Shown: in pieces, positions 11,104-21,306 of the stretch
Layout: the number at the start of each line of letters is the position of its first letter
Numbering within the stretch: position 1 is the first letter of the stretch
Assembly (NCBI GenBank): GCA_902362875.1
Contig: CABIYF010000021.1
Coordinates: 1-55,519 of the forward strand
Length of the DNA: 55,519 nt
Source of the DNA: Eubacteriaceae bacterium
Lineage (GTDB): Bacteria; Bacillota; Clostridia; Lachnospirales; Lachnospiraceae
Reading direction: 5' to 3'
Made by a program: the position numbers and the translations under genes
The notes under the pieces: generated by a model
Told to the model about the DNA's origin: nothing
The model's input: only the letters and a program-made list of their open reading frames with translations
Database searches by the model: none

Positions 11104-11238
11104 ATGAAAATGACATTTCAGCCAAAGAAAAGACAGAGATCTAAGGTTCATGGATTTAGAAAAAGAATGAGCACTGCAAACGGAAGAAAAGTTCTGAAGA
11201 GCAGAAGAGCAAAAGGAAGAAATAGATTATCAGCTTAG
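11104..11238 (+). CDS. rpmH: Ribosomal protein bL34
   Basis: The 44-residue protein [18 protein letters not shown]... is a classic bL34, highly basic and ending RLSA. An in-frame reading extends upstream, but the ATG at 11104 has a strong AAGGAGG site and gives the standard length. It is the first gene to the right of the origin, followed by rnpA after 49 bp, the near-universal arrangement. Confidence 0.98.
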   Translation: MKMTFQPKKRQRSKVHGFRKRMSTANGRKVLKSRRAKGRNRLSA

Positions 11239-11287
11239 GTCGCAGAGATGTGACCTTTTCTTTTCTCTATTAATAAGGAAGAGAACC

Positions 11288-11635
11288 ATGAAAAATTATC
11301 ATTCATTAAGAAATAACAGAGAATTTCAGACGGTATATAATGAAGGAAAATCCAAAGCTAACAAGTACTTGGTCCTTTATTATAGGAAGAATGACCTAGA
11401 ATACAACCGTCTGGGAATATCAGTAAGTAAAAAAGTAGGAAACAGTGTAGTACGTCACAGAACTACACGCTTAATTCGTGAAAGCTATCGTTTGAATCAG
11501 GATAATTTAAAAACAGGATATGATATGGTAGTAATTGCAAGACAAACTGCAAAAGGAAAGGACTGCCATACGATTGAAAGTGCATTTTTACATTTGGTAG
11601 ATCTGCATCATCTAAGAAGAGTTGAACACAATTGA
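11288..11635 (+). CDS. rnpA: Ribonuclease P protein component
   Basis: RnpA (115 residues) assists the RNase P RNA in trimming tRNA 5' ends. The N-terminal [21 protein letters not shown] and the central basic helix [18 protein letters not shown] are diagnostic. In the usual RNRxKR motif the Asn is His and the Lys is Thr here. The last codons overlap the TTG start of yidD by 4 bases, suggesting translational coupling. Confidence 0.95.
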   Translation: MKNYHSLRNNREFQTVYNEGKSKANKYLVLYYRKNDLEYNRLGISVSKKVGNSVVRHRTTRLIRESYRLNQDNLKTGYDMVVIARQTAKGKDCHTIESAFLHLVDLHHLRRVEHN

Positions 11636-11874
11636 AAAAGATTTTAATATCCATTATCAGGTTTTACAGAAAATATTTATCGAAATTAAAGGGAAGAGGA
11701 ACATGTATTTATGTTCCGACTTGTTCGGAATATGCCATAGAAGCATTGGAGAAGCATGGAGTTGTCAAAGGGAGTCTTTTGGCAATTTTTAGAATATTGA
11801 GATGCAATCCATTTTCAAAAGGCGGATATGACCCTGTTCCGGAAGTCAGGAAAGGAAAAAGGTGCAAAAAATGA
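11632..11874 (+). CDS. yidD: Membrane protein insertion efficiency factor YidD
   Basis: YidD (80 residues) is a small membrane-associated helper of YidC. The family core is obvious: FYRKYLS, then [46 protein letters not shown]. The start is a TTG at 11632 inside the rnpA stop region; no ATG is available at a sensible place. Its stop overlaps the beginning of yidC. The three genes are therefore stitched together by overlaps. Confidence 0.92.
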   Translation: MKKILISIIRFYRKYLSKLKGRGTCIYVPTCSEYAIEALEKHGVVKGSLLAIFRILRCNPFSKGGYDPVPEVRKGKRCKK

Positions 11875-12869
11875 TGTTATTGGCACAGGCCCAGACTACG
11901 GGCACCGGAGGTATTTTAACTCCGTTTGTAATTATTTTTGGTTGGATCATTCGAGCAATCTATGGTGGATTAGCAACAATGGGCATCTATAATGTTGGTT
12001 TATGTATTATTTTATTTACATTGGTTTCTAAGTTAATCCTATTACCTTTAACAATGAAACAGCAGAGATCTATGAAGATCAACCAGCATATGCAGCCAGA
12101 GATCAATAAGATCACTAAGAAATATCGTAACAAAAGAGACCAGGCATCTATGATGAAACAGAATGAAGAGATGCAGAAAGTTTATGAAAAGTATGGTTCA
12201 AGCCCAACGGGTGGATGTGCAACAACATTAATTCAGTTCCCAATCATCATGGCACTGTATTATGTAATTCGTGGTGTTAATACTTATATTCCTCAGATTG
12301 CACAGGATACACAGTATCATCCAAACCTGTTTTTAGGTATGGACTTAAATTCAGCACCAGGATTCAGATTGACACCATTATTGGTTATCCCTGTATTATC
12401 ATTCATTTTCCAGTTCTTAAGTGCTAAGACTTCTATGTCTTCAAACCAGATGGATGAAAGCACACCTGGAGCCGGAATGACAAAGAGTATGATGTACACA
12501 ATGCCATTAATGTCATTTGTAATGTGTATTTCATTACCAATCGGTATTGGTATTTACTGGACAGCAAGTGCTTTATTCCAGTATATTCAGCAGATCGCAT
12601 TTAATTATTATTATGATCATACTGATATGGATAAGATTATTGAAAAGAGCCGTGAGAAGGCAGCTAAGAAAAGAAAGAAAAAAGGTCCTTCTCTTTATGA
12701 AAAGATGTTAGGAGCACAGGCTGAACAGCAGGGACTGCAAGGTACAGATTCCAGCATCAAGAAGAGTGCAAACCTGAAGTCAACAAAGAATATTGATTAT
12801 TCAGGAAATTCTAAAGGAGGAATTGCTTCTAAAGCGAATGCACTCAACAAAAACAAAGGGGGTAAATAA
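11862..12869 (+). CDS. yidC: Membrane protein insertase YidC (Gram-positive type)
   Basis: At 335 residues this is the short YidC/Oxa1 form without the large Gram-negative periplasmic domain. It inserts and folds inner-membrane proteins. Segments include the first hydrophobic stretch near 15-40, the conserved [17 protein letters not shown], the coiled loop, and [24 protein letters not shown], then two or three further membrane helices. The tail from about 255 is strongly basic. The GTG at 11862 is preferred because AAGGA lies at the right distance; an ATG three codons later is possible. It overlaps yidD. Confidence 0.93.
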   Translation: MQKMMLLAQAQTTGTGGILTPFVIIFGWIIRAIYGGLATMGIYNVGLCIILFTLVSKLILLPLTMKQQRSMKINQHMQPEINKITKKYRNKRDQASMMKQNEEMQKVYEKYGSSPTGGCATTLIQFPIIMALYYVIRGVNTYIPQIAQDTQYHPNLFLGMDLNSAPGFRLTPLLVIPVLSFIFQFLSAKTSMSSNQMDESTPGAGMTKSMMYTMPLMSFVMCISLPIGIGIYWTASALFQYIQQIAFNYYYDHTDMDKIIEKSREKAAKKRKKKGPSLYEKMLGAQAEQQGLQGTDSSIKKSANLKSTKNIDYSGNSKGGIASKANALNKNKGGK

Positions 12870-12871
12870 GG

Positions 12872-13678
12872 ATGTCAGCAAAGAGATTCACTGGAAAAAC
12901 TGAATCTGATGCAGTTATGAATGCTGCAATGGAATTAGGAATTCCAAGTACAGACCTCAAATATACAGTGATCGATTCGGGAAGCAATGGTTTTTTTGGA
13001 CTGTTTAAGAAACCGGTCATTATTGAAATCAATGAAGAAGAAAAGAAAGAGGCAGAAGTTAAGCCTCAGACAATAGAAAAAGAGAAACCTAAGAAAAAGG
13101 TTGAAAAGAAACCAGCGAAGAAGGCAGATGAGAGATCAAATCGTCAGCCTAAGAAGAGTCCTAAAATAAAAGAAGAGGCTCCTGTGAAGGAACCTAAGAA
13201 GAATAAGACACCTGAGAATATTGATCAGATCATCAAAGATACTGAGAAGTATTTGGATGAAGTGTTAAGAGCGATGGGACTTGATCCAAAGTTAAATCTT
13301 TACTATAACCGCAGAGATAACGTATTAAACATCAATGTATCTGGAGAGAAGATGGGTGCGTTGATCGGTAAGCACGGACAGACACTGGATGCCCTGCAGT
13401 ATCTTATCAGTCTTTATGTGAATAAAGAGAGCGATTCTTTTGTAAAGATCAAGCTTGATACAGAAAATTACAGAGAAAGAAGACAGCAGACTTTAGAGAA
13501 ATTAGCTGGAAGCATTGCGTATAAAGTAAAGAAGAATAAGAAACCAATTTACTTAGAACCAATGAATCCGAATGAGCGTAGAATCATCCATTCTGCATTG
13601 CAGAGAGATCCGGAAGTGATTACAAAGAGCGAAGGTAAGGATCCTTATCGTAAAGTTGTTGTTATGCTTAAAAAATAA
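12872..13678 (+). CDS. jag: RNA-binding protein KhpB/Jag
   Basis: This 268-residue protein has the three-part build of Jag (SpoIIIJ-associated, KhpB). The N-terminal Jag-N domain (RFTGKTESDAVMNAAMELG) is followed by a long Lys/Glu/Pro-rich linker (about 55-115). The KH domain has GALIGKHGQTLDALQYL near 165-180, and the C-terminal R3H domain has MNPNERRIIHSALQ near 230. With KhpA it binds many RNAs and influences cell elongation in other Firmicutes. It starts 2 bp after yidC and ends in a strong terminator. Confidence 0.95.
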   Translation: MSAKRFTGKTESDAVMNAAMELGIPSTDLKYTVIDSGSNGFFGLFKKPVIIEINEEEKKEAEVKPQTIEKEKPKKKVEKKPAKKADERSNRQPKKSPKIKEEAPVKEPKKNKTPENIDQIIKDTEKYLDEVLRAMGLDPKLNLYYNRRDNVLNINVSGEKMGALIGKHGQTLDALQYLISLYVNKESDSFVKIKLDTENYRERRQQTLEKLAGSIAYKVKKNKKPIYLEPMNPNERRIIHSALQRDPEVITKSEGKDPYRKVVVMLKK

Positions 13679-13684
13679 GATTTA

Positions 13685-13714
13685 GGGCTGCCTTAATTTA
13701 GGCAGCCCTTTTTT
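13685..13714 (+). terminator. Terminator after jag
   Basis: A GC-rich 8 bp stem, GGGCTGCC (13685-13692) with GGCAGCCC (13701-13708), is followed directly by a T run. It closes the rpmH-jag operon, so mnmE may rely on read-through or a promoter inside this short gap. Confidence 0.85.
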
Positions 13715-13726
13715 GAGGTATATTAT

Positions 13727-15103
13727 ATGAAGTCAAATACAATTGCGGCAATTGCCACTCCGATGACCAATAGTGGGATTGGAATTATCAGGATCAGCGG
13801 AGATGAGGCACTTGATATTATTGAAAAAGTATTTAAACCGAAGAAAAAAGACAAGAAGATAAAGGAAGTTAAGACATATACAGCACATTATGGACATGTG
13901 TATGATGGAGATACATTGCTTGATGAGTGTATTGTGCTTGTTATGAAAGGTCCACATTCTTATACAGCAGAAGATGTCGTAGAAATCAACTGCCATGGTG
14001 GTGTGGTTGTCATGAAGAAAGTCTTAGAAGCAGTATTTAAGGCAGGAGCAGCACCAGCAGAACCTGGAGAGTTTACAAAGAGAGCATTTTTGAATGGACG
14101 AATTGATCTTTCAGAAGCAGAAGCAGTCATGGATCTGATTCAGTCAAAGAATGAATTTGCAATGAGTACTTCGTTAAAACAGTTAGAAGGTGTTCTTGGC
14201 AAAAAGATCACGGAGATCCGAAAGCAGATCATCCATAGTGTGGCTTTTATTGAATCAGCATTGGATGATCCGGAACATTACAGTGTGGATGGATTTTCAG
14301 ATGAGTTGAAAGAACAGGTTGAGAAAATCATCAGACAGTTAAATGAATTTTTGGAGAATGCTGATAATGGAAGAATTCTGAAAGAAGGAATACAGACTGT
14401 TATCGTTGGAAAACCAAATGCAGGAAAATCATCGGTGTTAAATGTCCTGTTAGGAGAGGAACGTGCGATTGTTACGGATATTGCAGGAACAACAAGAGAT
14501 ACGTTAGAAGAGTCGATTCAGATCAAAGGAATTCCTTTGAATATTATTGATACAGCAGGAATCAGGGATACCAATGACTTGATTGAAAAGATCGGAGTAG
14601 ACAAAGCAAAAGACTTGTTAAAGAAGGCAGATCTTGTCCTGTATGTGGTAGATACATCAGATCCGTTGACGAAAGATGATGAGGAGATCATGGAGCTTAT
14701 TGAAGATAAGCAGACAATCGTTTTATTAAATAAAGCAGATCTTGAGCAGGTAGTGACAACGGAAGAACTCAAGGAAAAAGGATTTGAGCAGATTGTTCAG
14801 ATTTCAGCAAAGGAACAGACTGGAATTGAGGAACTATATCAGCTGATTCAGGATATTTTCTTTGAAGGTCATGTTTCATTTAATGATGAAATTTATCTGA
14901 CGAATATGAGACACAAGACAGAAGTAAGTGAGGCGTTAAAGAGCCTTTCTATGGTATTACAGAGTATTGAAGATGGAATGCCAGAAGATTTCTTCTCCAT
15001 TGATCTATTAGATGCCTATGAGCATTTAGGATTTATCACAGGAGAATCTGTGGGAGAAGATCTGGTAAATGAGATTTTTGCAGAATTTTGTATGGGTAAA
15101 TAA
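13727..15103 (+). CDS. mnmE: tRNA modification GTPase MnmE
   Basis: MnmE (458 residues) works with MnmG to add the carboxymethylaminomethyl group at U34 of tRNAs. An N-terminal tetrahydrofolate-binding domain ([20 protein letters not shown]) is followed by a helical domain. The inserted G domain has [20 protein letters not shown] and NKAD. The protein ends with CMGK, the conserved C-terminal cysteine motif. mnmG follows after 2 bp. Confidence 0.98.
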   Translation: MKSNTIAAIATPMTNSGIGIIRISGDEALDIIEKVFKPKKKDKKIKEVKTYTAHYGHVYDGDTLLDECIVLVMKGPHSYTAEDVVEINCHGGVVVMKKVLEAVFKAGAAPAEPGEFTKRAFLNGRIDLSEAEAVMDLIQSKNEFAMSTSLKQLEGVLGKKITEIRKQIIHSVAFIESALDDPEHYSVDGFSDELKEQVEKIIRQLNEFLENADNGRILKEGIQTVIVGKPNAGKSSVLNVLLGEERAIVTDIAGTTRDTLEESIQIKGIPLNIIDTAGIRDTNDLIEKIGVDKAKDLLKKADLVLYVVDTSDPLTKDDEEIMELIEDKQTIVLLNKADLEQVVTTEELKEKGFEQIVQISAKEQTGIEELYQLIQDIFFEGHVSFNDEIYLTNMRHKTEVSEALKSLSMVLQSIEDGMPEDFFSIDLLDAYEHLGFITGESVGEDLVNEIFAEFCMGK

Positions 15104-15105
15104 AG

Positions 15106-16989
15106 ATGAATAATTTAGAAGAAAAATATGATATCATTGTTGTAGGTGCCGGCCATGCCGGATGTGAAGCCGCACTTGCAGCAGCCAGAATGGGATTTGA
15201 GACAATCTGTTTTACGGTAAGCATGGACAGCGTTGCATTGATGCCATGTAATCCGAATATCGGAGGAAGTTCCAAAGGACATCTGGTAAAAGAAATTGAC
15301 GCACTTGGTGGTGAGATGGGGAAAAATATCGATAAAACCTATTTACAGTCTAAGATGCTGAATAAATCAAAGGGACCGGCAGTACATTCTTTAAGAGCAC
15401 AGGCAGATAAGAAGATGTATTCTATTTCTATGACACAGGTTATGGGGAATACACCGAATCTTACACTTCGTCAGGGAGAAGTTACAGAAATTCTTGTGGA
15501 AGATGGAAAGATTAAGGGAGTGAAGACATATTCAGGCGCAGTTTATTATGCAAAAGCAGTTGTATTAACAACAGGTACTTATCTGAAAGCACGCTGTATT
15601 TATGGAGAAGTGAGCAATCACACAGGACCAAATGGACTTCAGGCAGCCAATTATCTGACAGATTCTCTGAAGAGTCATGGAATTTCTATGAGAAGATTCA
15701 AGACAGGAACACCAGCCAGAATTGATAAGAATACAATTGATTTTTCTAAGATGGCCGAGCAGTTTGGGGATGAGAGAATTGTTCCATTCAGCTTTACAAA
15801 CAAGGAAGAAGACATTAAGAGAGATCAGATTTCATGTTGGCTGACTTATACAACAGAGGAAACACATGAGATCATCAAAGAGAATATTCATAGATCACCA
15901 CTGTTTTCTGGTGCGATCGAGGGAACAGGGCCTAGATACTGTCCTTCTATCGAAGATAAGATCGTGAAATTCCCAGACAAAAACAGACATCAGGTATTTA
16001 TCGAGCCAGAAGGCGAATATACAAATGAGATGTATGTTGGAGGTATGTCAAGTTCATTGCCAGAAGATGTACAGTATAAGATGTATCACAGTGTTCCAGG
16101 ACTTGAGAATGCCAAGATCGTGAGAAATGCTTACGCAATTGAGTATGATTGTATTGATGCGACACAGTTAAAGGCATCCTTGGAATTTAAAGAAATTGAT
16201 GGATTATTTTCTGGTGGACAGTTTAATGGAAGCTCAGGATATGAAGAGGCAGCAGCACAGGGGCTGATGGCAGGTATCAATGCAGCACGTAAACTGCAGG
16301 AGAAAGATCCAATTATCTTAGACCGTTCACAGGCATATATTGGAGTTCTGATCGATGATCTGGTAACAAAAGAAACACAGGAACCATATCGTATGATGAC
16401 ATCAAGAGCGGAATACAGATTGCTGCTTCGCCAGGATAATGCAGATCTTCGTCTGACAAAGATTGGATATGAAGCAGGACTGATCAGCCAGGAACGATAT
16501 GACAAACTGTTAGTAAAAGAGCAGCAGATTGAAGATGAGATGAAACGTCTGGAAGATATTAATGTGGGAGCTTCCAAAAATGTTCAGGCATTACTTGAAG
16601 AACTTGGAAGTACAACATTAAAATCATCCGCAAAGATGACAGAATTGATCCGCCGTCCAGAATTAACTTATATGGATCTGGCACCAATCGATCCAGACAG
16701 ACCAGAGTATGATCTGGATGTTCAGGAACAGGTAAATATTAATATTAAATATGAAGGATATATCAAACGTCAGCTGTCACAGGTAAAACAGTTTAAGAAG
16801 ATGGAGAAGAAGAGAATTCCAGAAGATATTGATTATGAAGATGTTGGAAGCTTAAGAATCGAAGCAAAACAGAAATTATCAAAGATCAGACCATCTTCTA
16901 TTGGACAGGCATCAAGAATTTCCGGTGTATCACCAGCGGATATTTCTGTATTGCTCATTTATCTGGAACAGATGCACCACAGGAGATAA
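15106..16989 (+). CDS. mnmG: tRNA U34 carboxymethylaminomethyltransferase MnmG
   Basis: The 627-residue FAD protein is the partner of MnmE. The Rossmann FAD motif [17 protein letters not shown] is at residues 13-29. [37 protein letters not shown] and the C-terminal helical domain with [12 protein letters not shown] are all present. It is 2 bp after mnmE and 3 bp before rsmG, so the three form one unit. Confidence 0.98.
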   Translation: MNNLEEKYDIIVVGAGHAGCEAALAAARMGFETICFTVSMDSVALMPCNPNIGGSSKGHLVKEIDALGGEMGKNIDKTYLQSKMLNKSKGPAVHSLRAQADKKMYSISMTQVMGNTPNLTLRQGEVTEILVEDGKIKGVKTYSGAVYYAKAVVLTTGTYLKARCIYGEVSNHTGPNGLQAANYLTDSLKSHGISMRRFKTGTPARIDKNTIDFSKMAEQFGDERIVPFSFTNKEEDIKRDQISCWLTYTTEETHEIIKENIHRSPLFSGAIEGTGPRYCPSIEDKIVKFPDKNRHQVFIEPEGEYTNEMYVGGMSSSLPEDVQYKMYHSVPGLENAKIVRNAYAIEYDCIDATQLKASLEFKEIDGLFSGGQFNGSSGYEEAAAQGLMAGINAARKLQEKDPIILDRSQAYIGVLIDDLVTKETQEPYRMMTSRAEYRLLLRQDNADLRLTKIGYEAGLISQERYDKLLVKEQQIEDEMKRLEDINVGASKNVQALLEELGSTTLKSSAKMTELIRRPELTYMDLAPIDPDRPEYDLDVQEQVNINIKYEGYIKRQLSQVKQFKKMEKKRIPEDIDYEDVGSLRIEAKQKLSKIRPSSIGQASRISGVSPADISVLLIYLEQMHHRR

Positions 16990-16992
16990 TAG

Positions 16993-17703
16993 ATGGAGAG
17001 ATTAAGAGAAAAAGCAGCTGCATTTGGAATTGAATTAAGTGATCATCAGTTAGAGCAGTTTCAGACATATTATGAAATGCTCATTGAGAAGAATAAAGTG
17101 ATGAATCTGACAGCTATCACAGAGAAGAATGAAGTGATCGATAAACATTTTGCAGATAGTCTTGCACTGGTAAAGAGTGGAGTTGAGTTAAAAGATCAAA
17201 GAATTCTGGATCTTGGAACAGGTGCAGGATTTCCAGGAATTCCATTAAAGATTGCATTTCCAGAATTAGAAGTTGTATTATTGGATTCCTTAAATAAACG
17301 AATCAAATTCTTAAATGAAGTGATCGAAGCATTGGGACTTCAAAAAATCACTGCAATTCATGGACGGGCAGAGGACTTTGCAAAACAAAAAGAATATAGA
17401 GAAAATTTTGATTATGTAGTATCAAGAGCGGTGGCAAATCTGACAGTTTTATCAGAGTACTGCATTCCTTATGTAAAAGAAGGCGGATATTTTCTTCCAT
17501 ATAAATCAGGAGATATCAAAGAAGAAGCCAAGAATTCAAAAAAAGCAGTGAAAATTCTGGGTGGGAGTATCGAAGATATTATATCCTTTGAAATTCCAGA
17601 TACAGATATGGCAAGAACAATTCTGAAGATTCATAAGACAAAAGCAACACCAAAACGTTTTCCAAGGAAAGCTGGTTTACCATCAAAGGAACCTATTTGT
17701 TAA
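16993..17703 (+). CDS. rsmG: 16S rRNA (guanine-N7) methyltransferase RsmG
   Basis: RsmG (236 residues) methylates G527 of 16S rRNA (E. coli numbering); its loss is known to cause low-level streptomycin resistance. The N-terminal part has VMNLTAITEKNEVIDKHFADSL, the SAM site is LDLGTGAGFPGIPLKI, and later DYVVSRAVANL is seen. AGGAG precedes the ATG. It is the last of the mnmE-mnmG-rsmG set. Confidence 0.96.
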   Translation: MERLREKAAAFGIELSDHQLEQFQTYYEMLIEKNKVMNLTAITEKNEVIDKHFADSLALVKSGVELKDQRILDLGTGAGFPGIPLKIAFPELEVVLLDSLNKRIKFLNEVIEALGLQKITAIHGRAEDFAKQKEYRENFDYVVSRAVANLTVLSEYCIPYVKEGGYFLPYKSGDIKEEAKNSKKAVKILGGSIEDIISFEIPDTDMARTILKIHKTKATPKRFPRKAGLPSKEPIC

Positions 17704-17762
17704 AAGGTTTTACTTTCATTTCTGATGGTTATCGTTTATGATAAAAAGAAAGTGGTAAAAAT

Positions 17763-18521
17763 ATGGAGAAGAAGAAAGAAAAAAGTTATTTGATCAGTCA
17801 GTTATATGATTATCTGGAAGAGCAGATACAGTTATTAAAAGCAGACAGACATCAGTTGAACCGCAAGATGCATGAGATCGTGCAGGAAAAGAATGAAAAA
17901 GAAGGTACGATTGAAAACCAGCAGAAGATCTATCAGATACGAAAGATATTTTCACCGTTACCATTGGAAATCGAAGAATCAAAGCAGAGTGTTTCAGAAG
18001 ATGTTATAAAGATTGAGAAAGATATCAAAGAATTTCAGAAGAAGATCAAAGATAAGGATCATAAGATTGAAGAATTGCTTAGTTATCAGAAGGGATTGGA
18101 AGAAGATCTGTTATTTGATGACATAGTAACAGGAGATATGAAGGAAGATGAAAAGATACCATTTGTTCCAGCATTTGATGAACTGATACGATATATCAAA
18201 AAGATGCATCCAACAGCACGATTGAATTATCGTGAGTCAGATCAGGAATCAAAAGTATGTATGACATTTTCATTCTTAAAAGGATTTCATGCGTTGTTTG
18301 AAATGTTAATGACAGATATAGGAGCTTTTGTAATTAATTTTGAAAATATAATTGATGAATATAAAATATTAATTAAAATAGAAGCAAAGCCAAAAGTTGC
18401 CAAGAATGCAAAAGAATTCTATGAAAAACGCAGTGTCCTTGAACAACAACTGACGAAAGAATTTTCGGTGACAAGATGGAAGACCAATTCAATTAATGTA
18501 CAGGCATTGATCGAACTATAG
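17763..18521 (+). CDS. Coiled-coil protein of unknown function
   Basis: This 252-residue protein has no signal peptide or membrane segment and is very rich in Lys and Glu. Residues 1-60 and 80-115 look like two alpha-helical coiled coils. A short acidic linker (about 118-130) leads to a compact C-terminal domain (about 135-252) with regular hydrophobic spacing and strands such as VCMTFSFLKGF and KILIKIEAKP. I do not recognise the family. It lies 60 bp after rsmG and 12 bp before argS, so it is likely transcribed with one or both. The start ATG at 17763 has only a weak ribosome site. Confidence 0.75.
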   Translation: MEKKKEKSYLISQLYDYLEEQIQLLKADRHQLNRKMHEIVQEKNEKEGTIENQQKIYQIRKIFSPLPLEIEESKQSVSEDVIKIEKDIKEFQKKIKDKDHKIEELLSYQKGLEEDLLFDDIVTGDMKEDEKIPFVPAFDELIRYIKKMHPTARLNYRESDQESKVCMTFSFLKGFHALFEMLMTDIGAFVINFENIIDEYKILIKIEAKPKVAKNAKEFYEKRSVLEQQLTKEFSVTRWKTNSINVQALIEL

Positions 18522-18533
18522 AAAGGGAAGATT

Positions 18534-20219
18534 ATGAGAAATAAGGTTATTGATTTATTAAATCAGACAATTGAAGAATTAGATAGAGAGAAGATTGATG
18601 GAATTCTTGAAATTCCACCAAAAGATGATATGGGAGATTTTGCATTTCCATGTTTTCAGTTAGCAAAAGTATTTAGAAAAGCTCCTAATATGATCGCAAC
18701 AGAAATTGCTGAGAAAATTCCAGCAAGTGAAGATGTATCAAAAGTAGAAGCTATGGGACCTTATGTAAACTTCTTTTTAAATAAAGAAAATTATGTAAAA
18801 GAGGTTTTATCAAAAGTAAATGATACTTATGGTACACAGGAAATAGGAAAAGGAAAAACTGTCTGTATTGATTATTCTTCTCCAAACATTGCAAAGAACT
18901 TCCATGTTGGACATTTAAGAACAACAATCATTGGAAACTCTTTATATCATATTTTTGATAAGCTGGGATACAACGTAGAAAGAATCAATCATTTAGGTGA
19001 TTGGGGAACACAGTTTGGTAAGCTGATCGTTGCATATAAGAAATGGGGAAGCAAAGAAGCTGTTGAAGAGAAAGGTATTCCTGAGCTTTTAAGAATCTAT
19101 GTAAAATTCCATGAAGAAGCTGAGAAAGATGATACTTTAAATGATCAGGCACGTGAATGGTTCGCCAAGATGGAACAGGGAGATGAAGAAGCATTATCTA
19201 TCTGGGAATGGTTTAAAGATATCAGTATGGTAGAATATAAGAGAATCTATAAGATGCTGAATATGGATTTTGACCATTACACAGGAGAAAGTTTCTATCG
19301 TGATAAAACAGCAGCAGTTGTAGAAGAATTAAAAGAGAAAAACCTTCTGAAAGAAAGCGAAGGAGCAATGATCGTAGATCTTGATGAATATGATATGGCA
19401 CCATGTCTTGTTATGAAGAAAGATGGAAGCAGTATTTACGCAACACGAGATCTTGCAGCAATCTTCTACCGTAAAAAAGAATATAATTTTGATAAGTGTA
19501 TTTATGTAACAGGTTTGGAACAGAAATTACATTTTGCACAGGTATTTAAAGTAGTAGAATTAATGGGATATGAATGGGCAAAAGAAAACCTGATTCATGT
19601 ACCTTATGGATTAGTAAGTTTGGAAGGTGGAAAGCTTTCTACAAGAAGTGGTAACATTGTATATGCAGAAGATATCTTAAAAGAATCTGTGTCTAAGATC
19701 AGAGAGATCATTGCAGAAAAGAATCCAGATCTGAAAGATAAAGAAGATGTAGCACAGAAAGTTGGAATTGGAGCAATCATCTTTAATGACTTGTATAATC
19801 AGAGAATCAAAGATGTTACATTTACATGGGAAAAGATTCACAGTTTTGATGGAGAAACAGGTCCATATGTTCAGTACACATATGCAAGAGCAGCAAGTGT
19901 ATTAAGAAAGACAGGAATTACAGAAGTTGGAGATATTGATGCATCATTAGTAACTGATGAAACATCTGTAGCATTATTAAAAGAAATTGAAAGATTCCCA
20001 GAAGTGATCAAAGTGGCAGCAGACAGATTAGAGCCATCCGTGATCTCAAGATATGTTATGGGAGTAGCACAGAGCTTTAACCGTTTTTATCATGAAAATC
20101 AGTGTAATGTAGAAGACCAGAAATTAAAAGAGGCACGAGTTAAAATTGTAATTCTTGCAAAACAGGTAATTAAGGATGCATTAGAATTATTAGGAATTCA
20201 GTGCCCAGAACAGATGTAA
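18534..20219 (+). CDS. argS: Arginyl-tRNA synthetase
   Basis: ArgRS (561 residues) is a class I synthetase. The N-terminal Add-1 domain is at about 1-100. The HIGH-like motif lies in IAKNFHVGHLRTTIIGNSL near 120-135. The KMSKS-loop equivalent is EGGKLSTRSGNIV near 365, without a canonical lysine as is common for ArgRS. The DALR anticodon-binding domain with FNRFYHENQCNV ends the protein. AAAGGGAAG precedes the ATG. Length and motif order are normal. Confidence 0.97.
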   Translation: MRNKVIDLLNQTIEELDREKIDGILEIPPKDDMGDFAFPCFQLAKVFRKAPNMIATEIAEKIPASEDVSKVEAMGPYVNFFLNKENYVKEVLSKVNDTYGTQEIGKGKTVCIDYSSPNIAKNFHVGHLRTTIIGNSLYHIFDKLGYNVERINHLGDWGTQFGKLIVAYKKWGSKEAVEEKGIPELLRIYVKFHEEAEKDDTLNDQAREWFAKMEQGDEEALSIWEWFKDISMVEYKRIYKMLNMDFDHYTGESFYRDKTAAVVEELKEKNLLKESEGAMIVDLDEYDMAPCLVMKKDGSSIYATRDLAAIFYRKKEYNFDKCIYVTGLEQKLHFAQVFKVVELMGYEWAKENLIHVPYGLVSLEGGKLSTRSGNIVYAEDILKESVSKIREIIAEKNPDLKDKEDVAQKVGIGAIIFNDLYNQRIKDVTFTWEKIHSFDGETGPYVQYTYARAASVLRKTGITEVGDIDASLVTDETSVALLKEIERFPEVIKVAADRLEPSVISRYVMGVAQSFNRFYHENQCNVEDQKLKEARVKIVILAKQVIKDALELLGIQCPEQM

Positions 20220-20276
20220 TTAATAATAAAGCTTCATTATTATAGGCAGCTGATTTTAAAATTTATAAGGAATTGA

Positions 20277-20310
20277 GGAGTATCCCAATGGATACTCCTT
20301 ATTTACTTTA
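20277..20310 (+). terminator. Probable terminator after argS
   Basis: A perfect 9 bp stem (GGAGTATCC at 20277-20285, GGATACTCC at 20290-20298) has a 4-base loop and is followed by a T-rich but interrupted tail. It sits between argS and the parS region. Confidence 0.5.
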
Positions 20311-20400
20311 AGGGATTCTGTGAAATTGAAAATTTTTTTAATAAAGATTTTTAATGAAATGTACATATAAATGTAGATATAAACGCAGATATTATCAAAA

Positions 20401-20416
20401 TGTTTCACGTGAAACA
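20401..20416. promoter_or_regulatory. parS: parS site 1
   Basis: The 16-base palindrome TGTTTCACGTGAAACA is an exact match to the bacterial parS consensus bound by ParB (Spo0J). It lies 135 bp upstream of parA. ParB loads here, spreads along DNA with CTP, and recruits SMC to the origin region in known systems. Confidence 0.95.
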
Positions 20417-20467
20417 TTATCAAAAAATAAAATCCGAAGAAACAAATATTGCACAAAAAATAATAAA

Positions 20468-20483
20468 TGTTTCACGTGAAACA
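20468..20483. promoter_or_regulatory. parS: parS site 2, next to the parA promoter
   Basis: This is a second exact TGTTTCACGTGAAACA, 51 bp from the first. It ends 25 bases before an extended -10 element (TGTTATAAT, hexamer at 20509-20514), so bound ParB could also control parAB transcription. The 316 bp between argS and parA contain no other gene-like feature. Confidence 0.93.
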
Positions 20484-20505
20484 TATAGCAATGCAAAAAA
20501 ATTAG

Positions 20506-20514
20506 TGTTATAAT
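20506..20514 (+). promoter_or_regulatory. Extended -10 promoter of parAB
   Basis: TGT followed by TATAAT at 20509-20514 lies 22 bases before the parA start codon. There is no good -35 hexamer at the usual distance, consistent with an extended -10 promoter. Confidence 0.5.
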
Positions 20515-20535
20515 ATTGTTCAAAAGGAGAAAGAA

Positions 20536-21306
20536 ATGGGAAGAATTATTGCAATTGCCAACCAGAAAGGTGGAGTTGGGAAGACAACGACAGCGGTAAA
20601 TCTTTCAGCAGCACTTGCTGCCAAAGGAAAGAAAACCTTACTCGTTGATATGGACCCACAGGGAAATACCACCAGTGGCTTGGGATTAGACAAAAACGAG
20701 CTGGACAAGACAACGTATGAGGTGATTACAGGAGAAGAAAAGATACAGGATTGTATCATTAAAGACTTGTTTGATAATCTATCCTTACTTCCAGCAAATC
20801 GAAATTTAGCCGGAGCAGAGATTGAATTGATGACTGTAGATAAAATGCAGTTTATCATGAAAGAGAATCTTCAAAAGGTAAGAAGAAGATATGATTTCAT
20901 TATCATCGATTGTCCACCGGCATTAGGAATGTTAACAGTAAACGCCATGACGGCAGCCAATACTGTAATTGTTCCAATTCAATGCGAATTTTATGCATTG
21001 GACGGACTTACACAGTTGATCTATACAATCGAGCTGATTCAGAAAAGTCTGAATCCAAGATTAAAGATAGAGGGTGTTGTGTTTACAATGTATGATGGCA
21101 GAACGAATCTGTCGCTTCAGGTTGTGGAGAATGTTAAATCATATTTAAATCAGAATATTTACAAGACGATCATTCCAAGAAATGTACGTCTGGCAGAAGC
21201 ACCGAGTCATGGACTTCCAATTAATTTGTATGCACCTCGTTCTTCAGGAGCAGAGAGTTATAATCTTCTTGCAGAAGAAGTTATTGAAAATGGAGGTAAG
21301 AAATAA
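20536..21306 (+). CDS. parA: Chromosome partitioning ATPase ParA (Soj)
   Basis: ParA/Soj (256 residues) is a DNA-binding, dimerising ATPase that positions ParB-parS complexes and, as Soj, regulates DnaA. The deviant Walker A motif is ANQKGGVGKTTTAVNLS at residues 8-24. Walker A' DMDPQGNTTSG and the switch FIIIDCPPALGML follow. AAAGGAGAAAG precedes the ATG. Its stop overlaps the parB ATG by one base. Confidence 0.97.
   Translation: MGRIIAIANQKGGVGKTTTAVNLSAALAAKGKKTLLVDMDPQGNTTSGLGLDKNELDKTTYEVITGEEKIQDCIIKDLFDNLSLLPANRNLAGAEIELMTVDKMQFIMKENLQKVRRRYDFIIIDCPPALGMLTVNAMTAANTVIVPIQCEFYALDGLTQLIYTIELIQKSLNPRLKIEGVVFTMYDGRTNLSLQVVENVKSYLNQNIYKTIIPRNVRLAEAPSHGLPINLYAPRSSGAESYNLLAEEVIENGGKK

Noticed and set aside
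16131..16577. Long open frame antisense to mnmG (148 codons), and similar antisense frames in fruK, the FMN protein gene and the EIIC gene
   Set aside because: They lie inside strongly conserved genes, lack ribosome sites, and encode low-complexity Ser/Ile-rich sequences typical of shadow frames.
20256..20456. Minus-strand 66-codon open frame over the parS region
   Set aside because: It contains a parS palindrome and a terminator stem in its codons and has no ribosome site or recognisable sequence.
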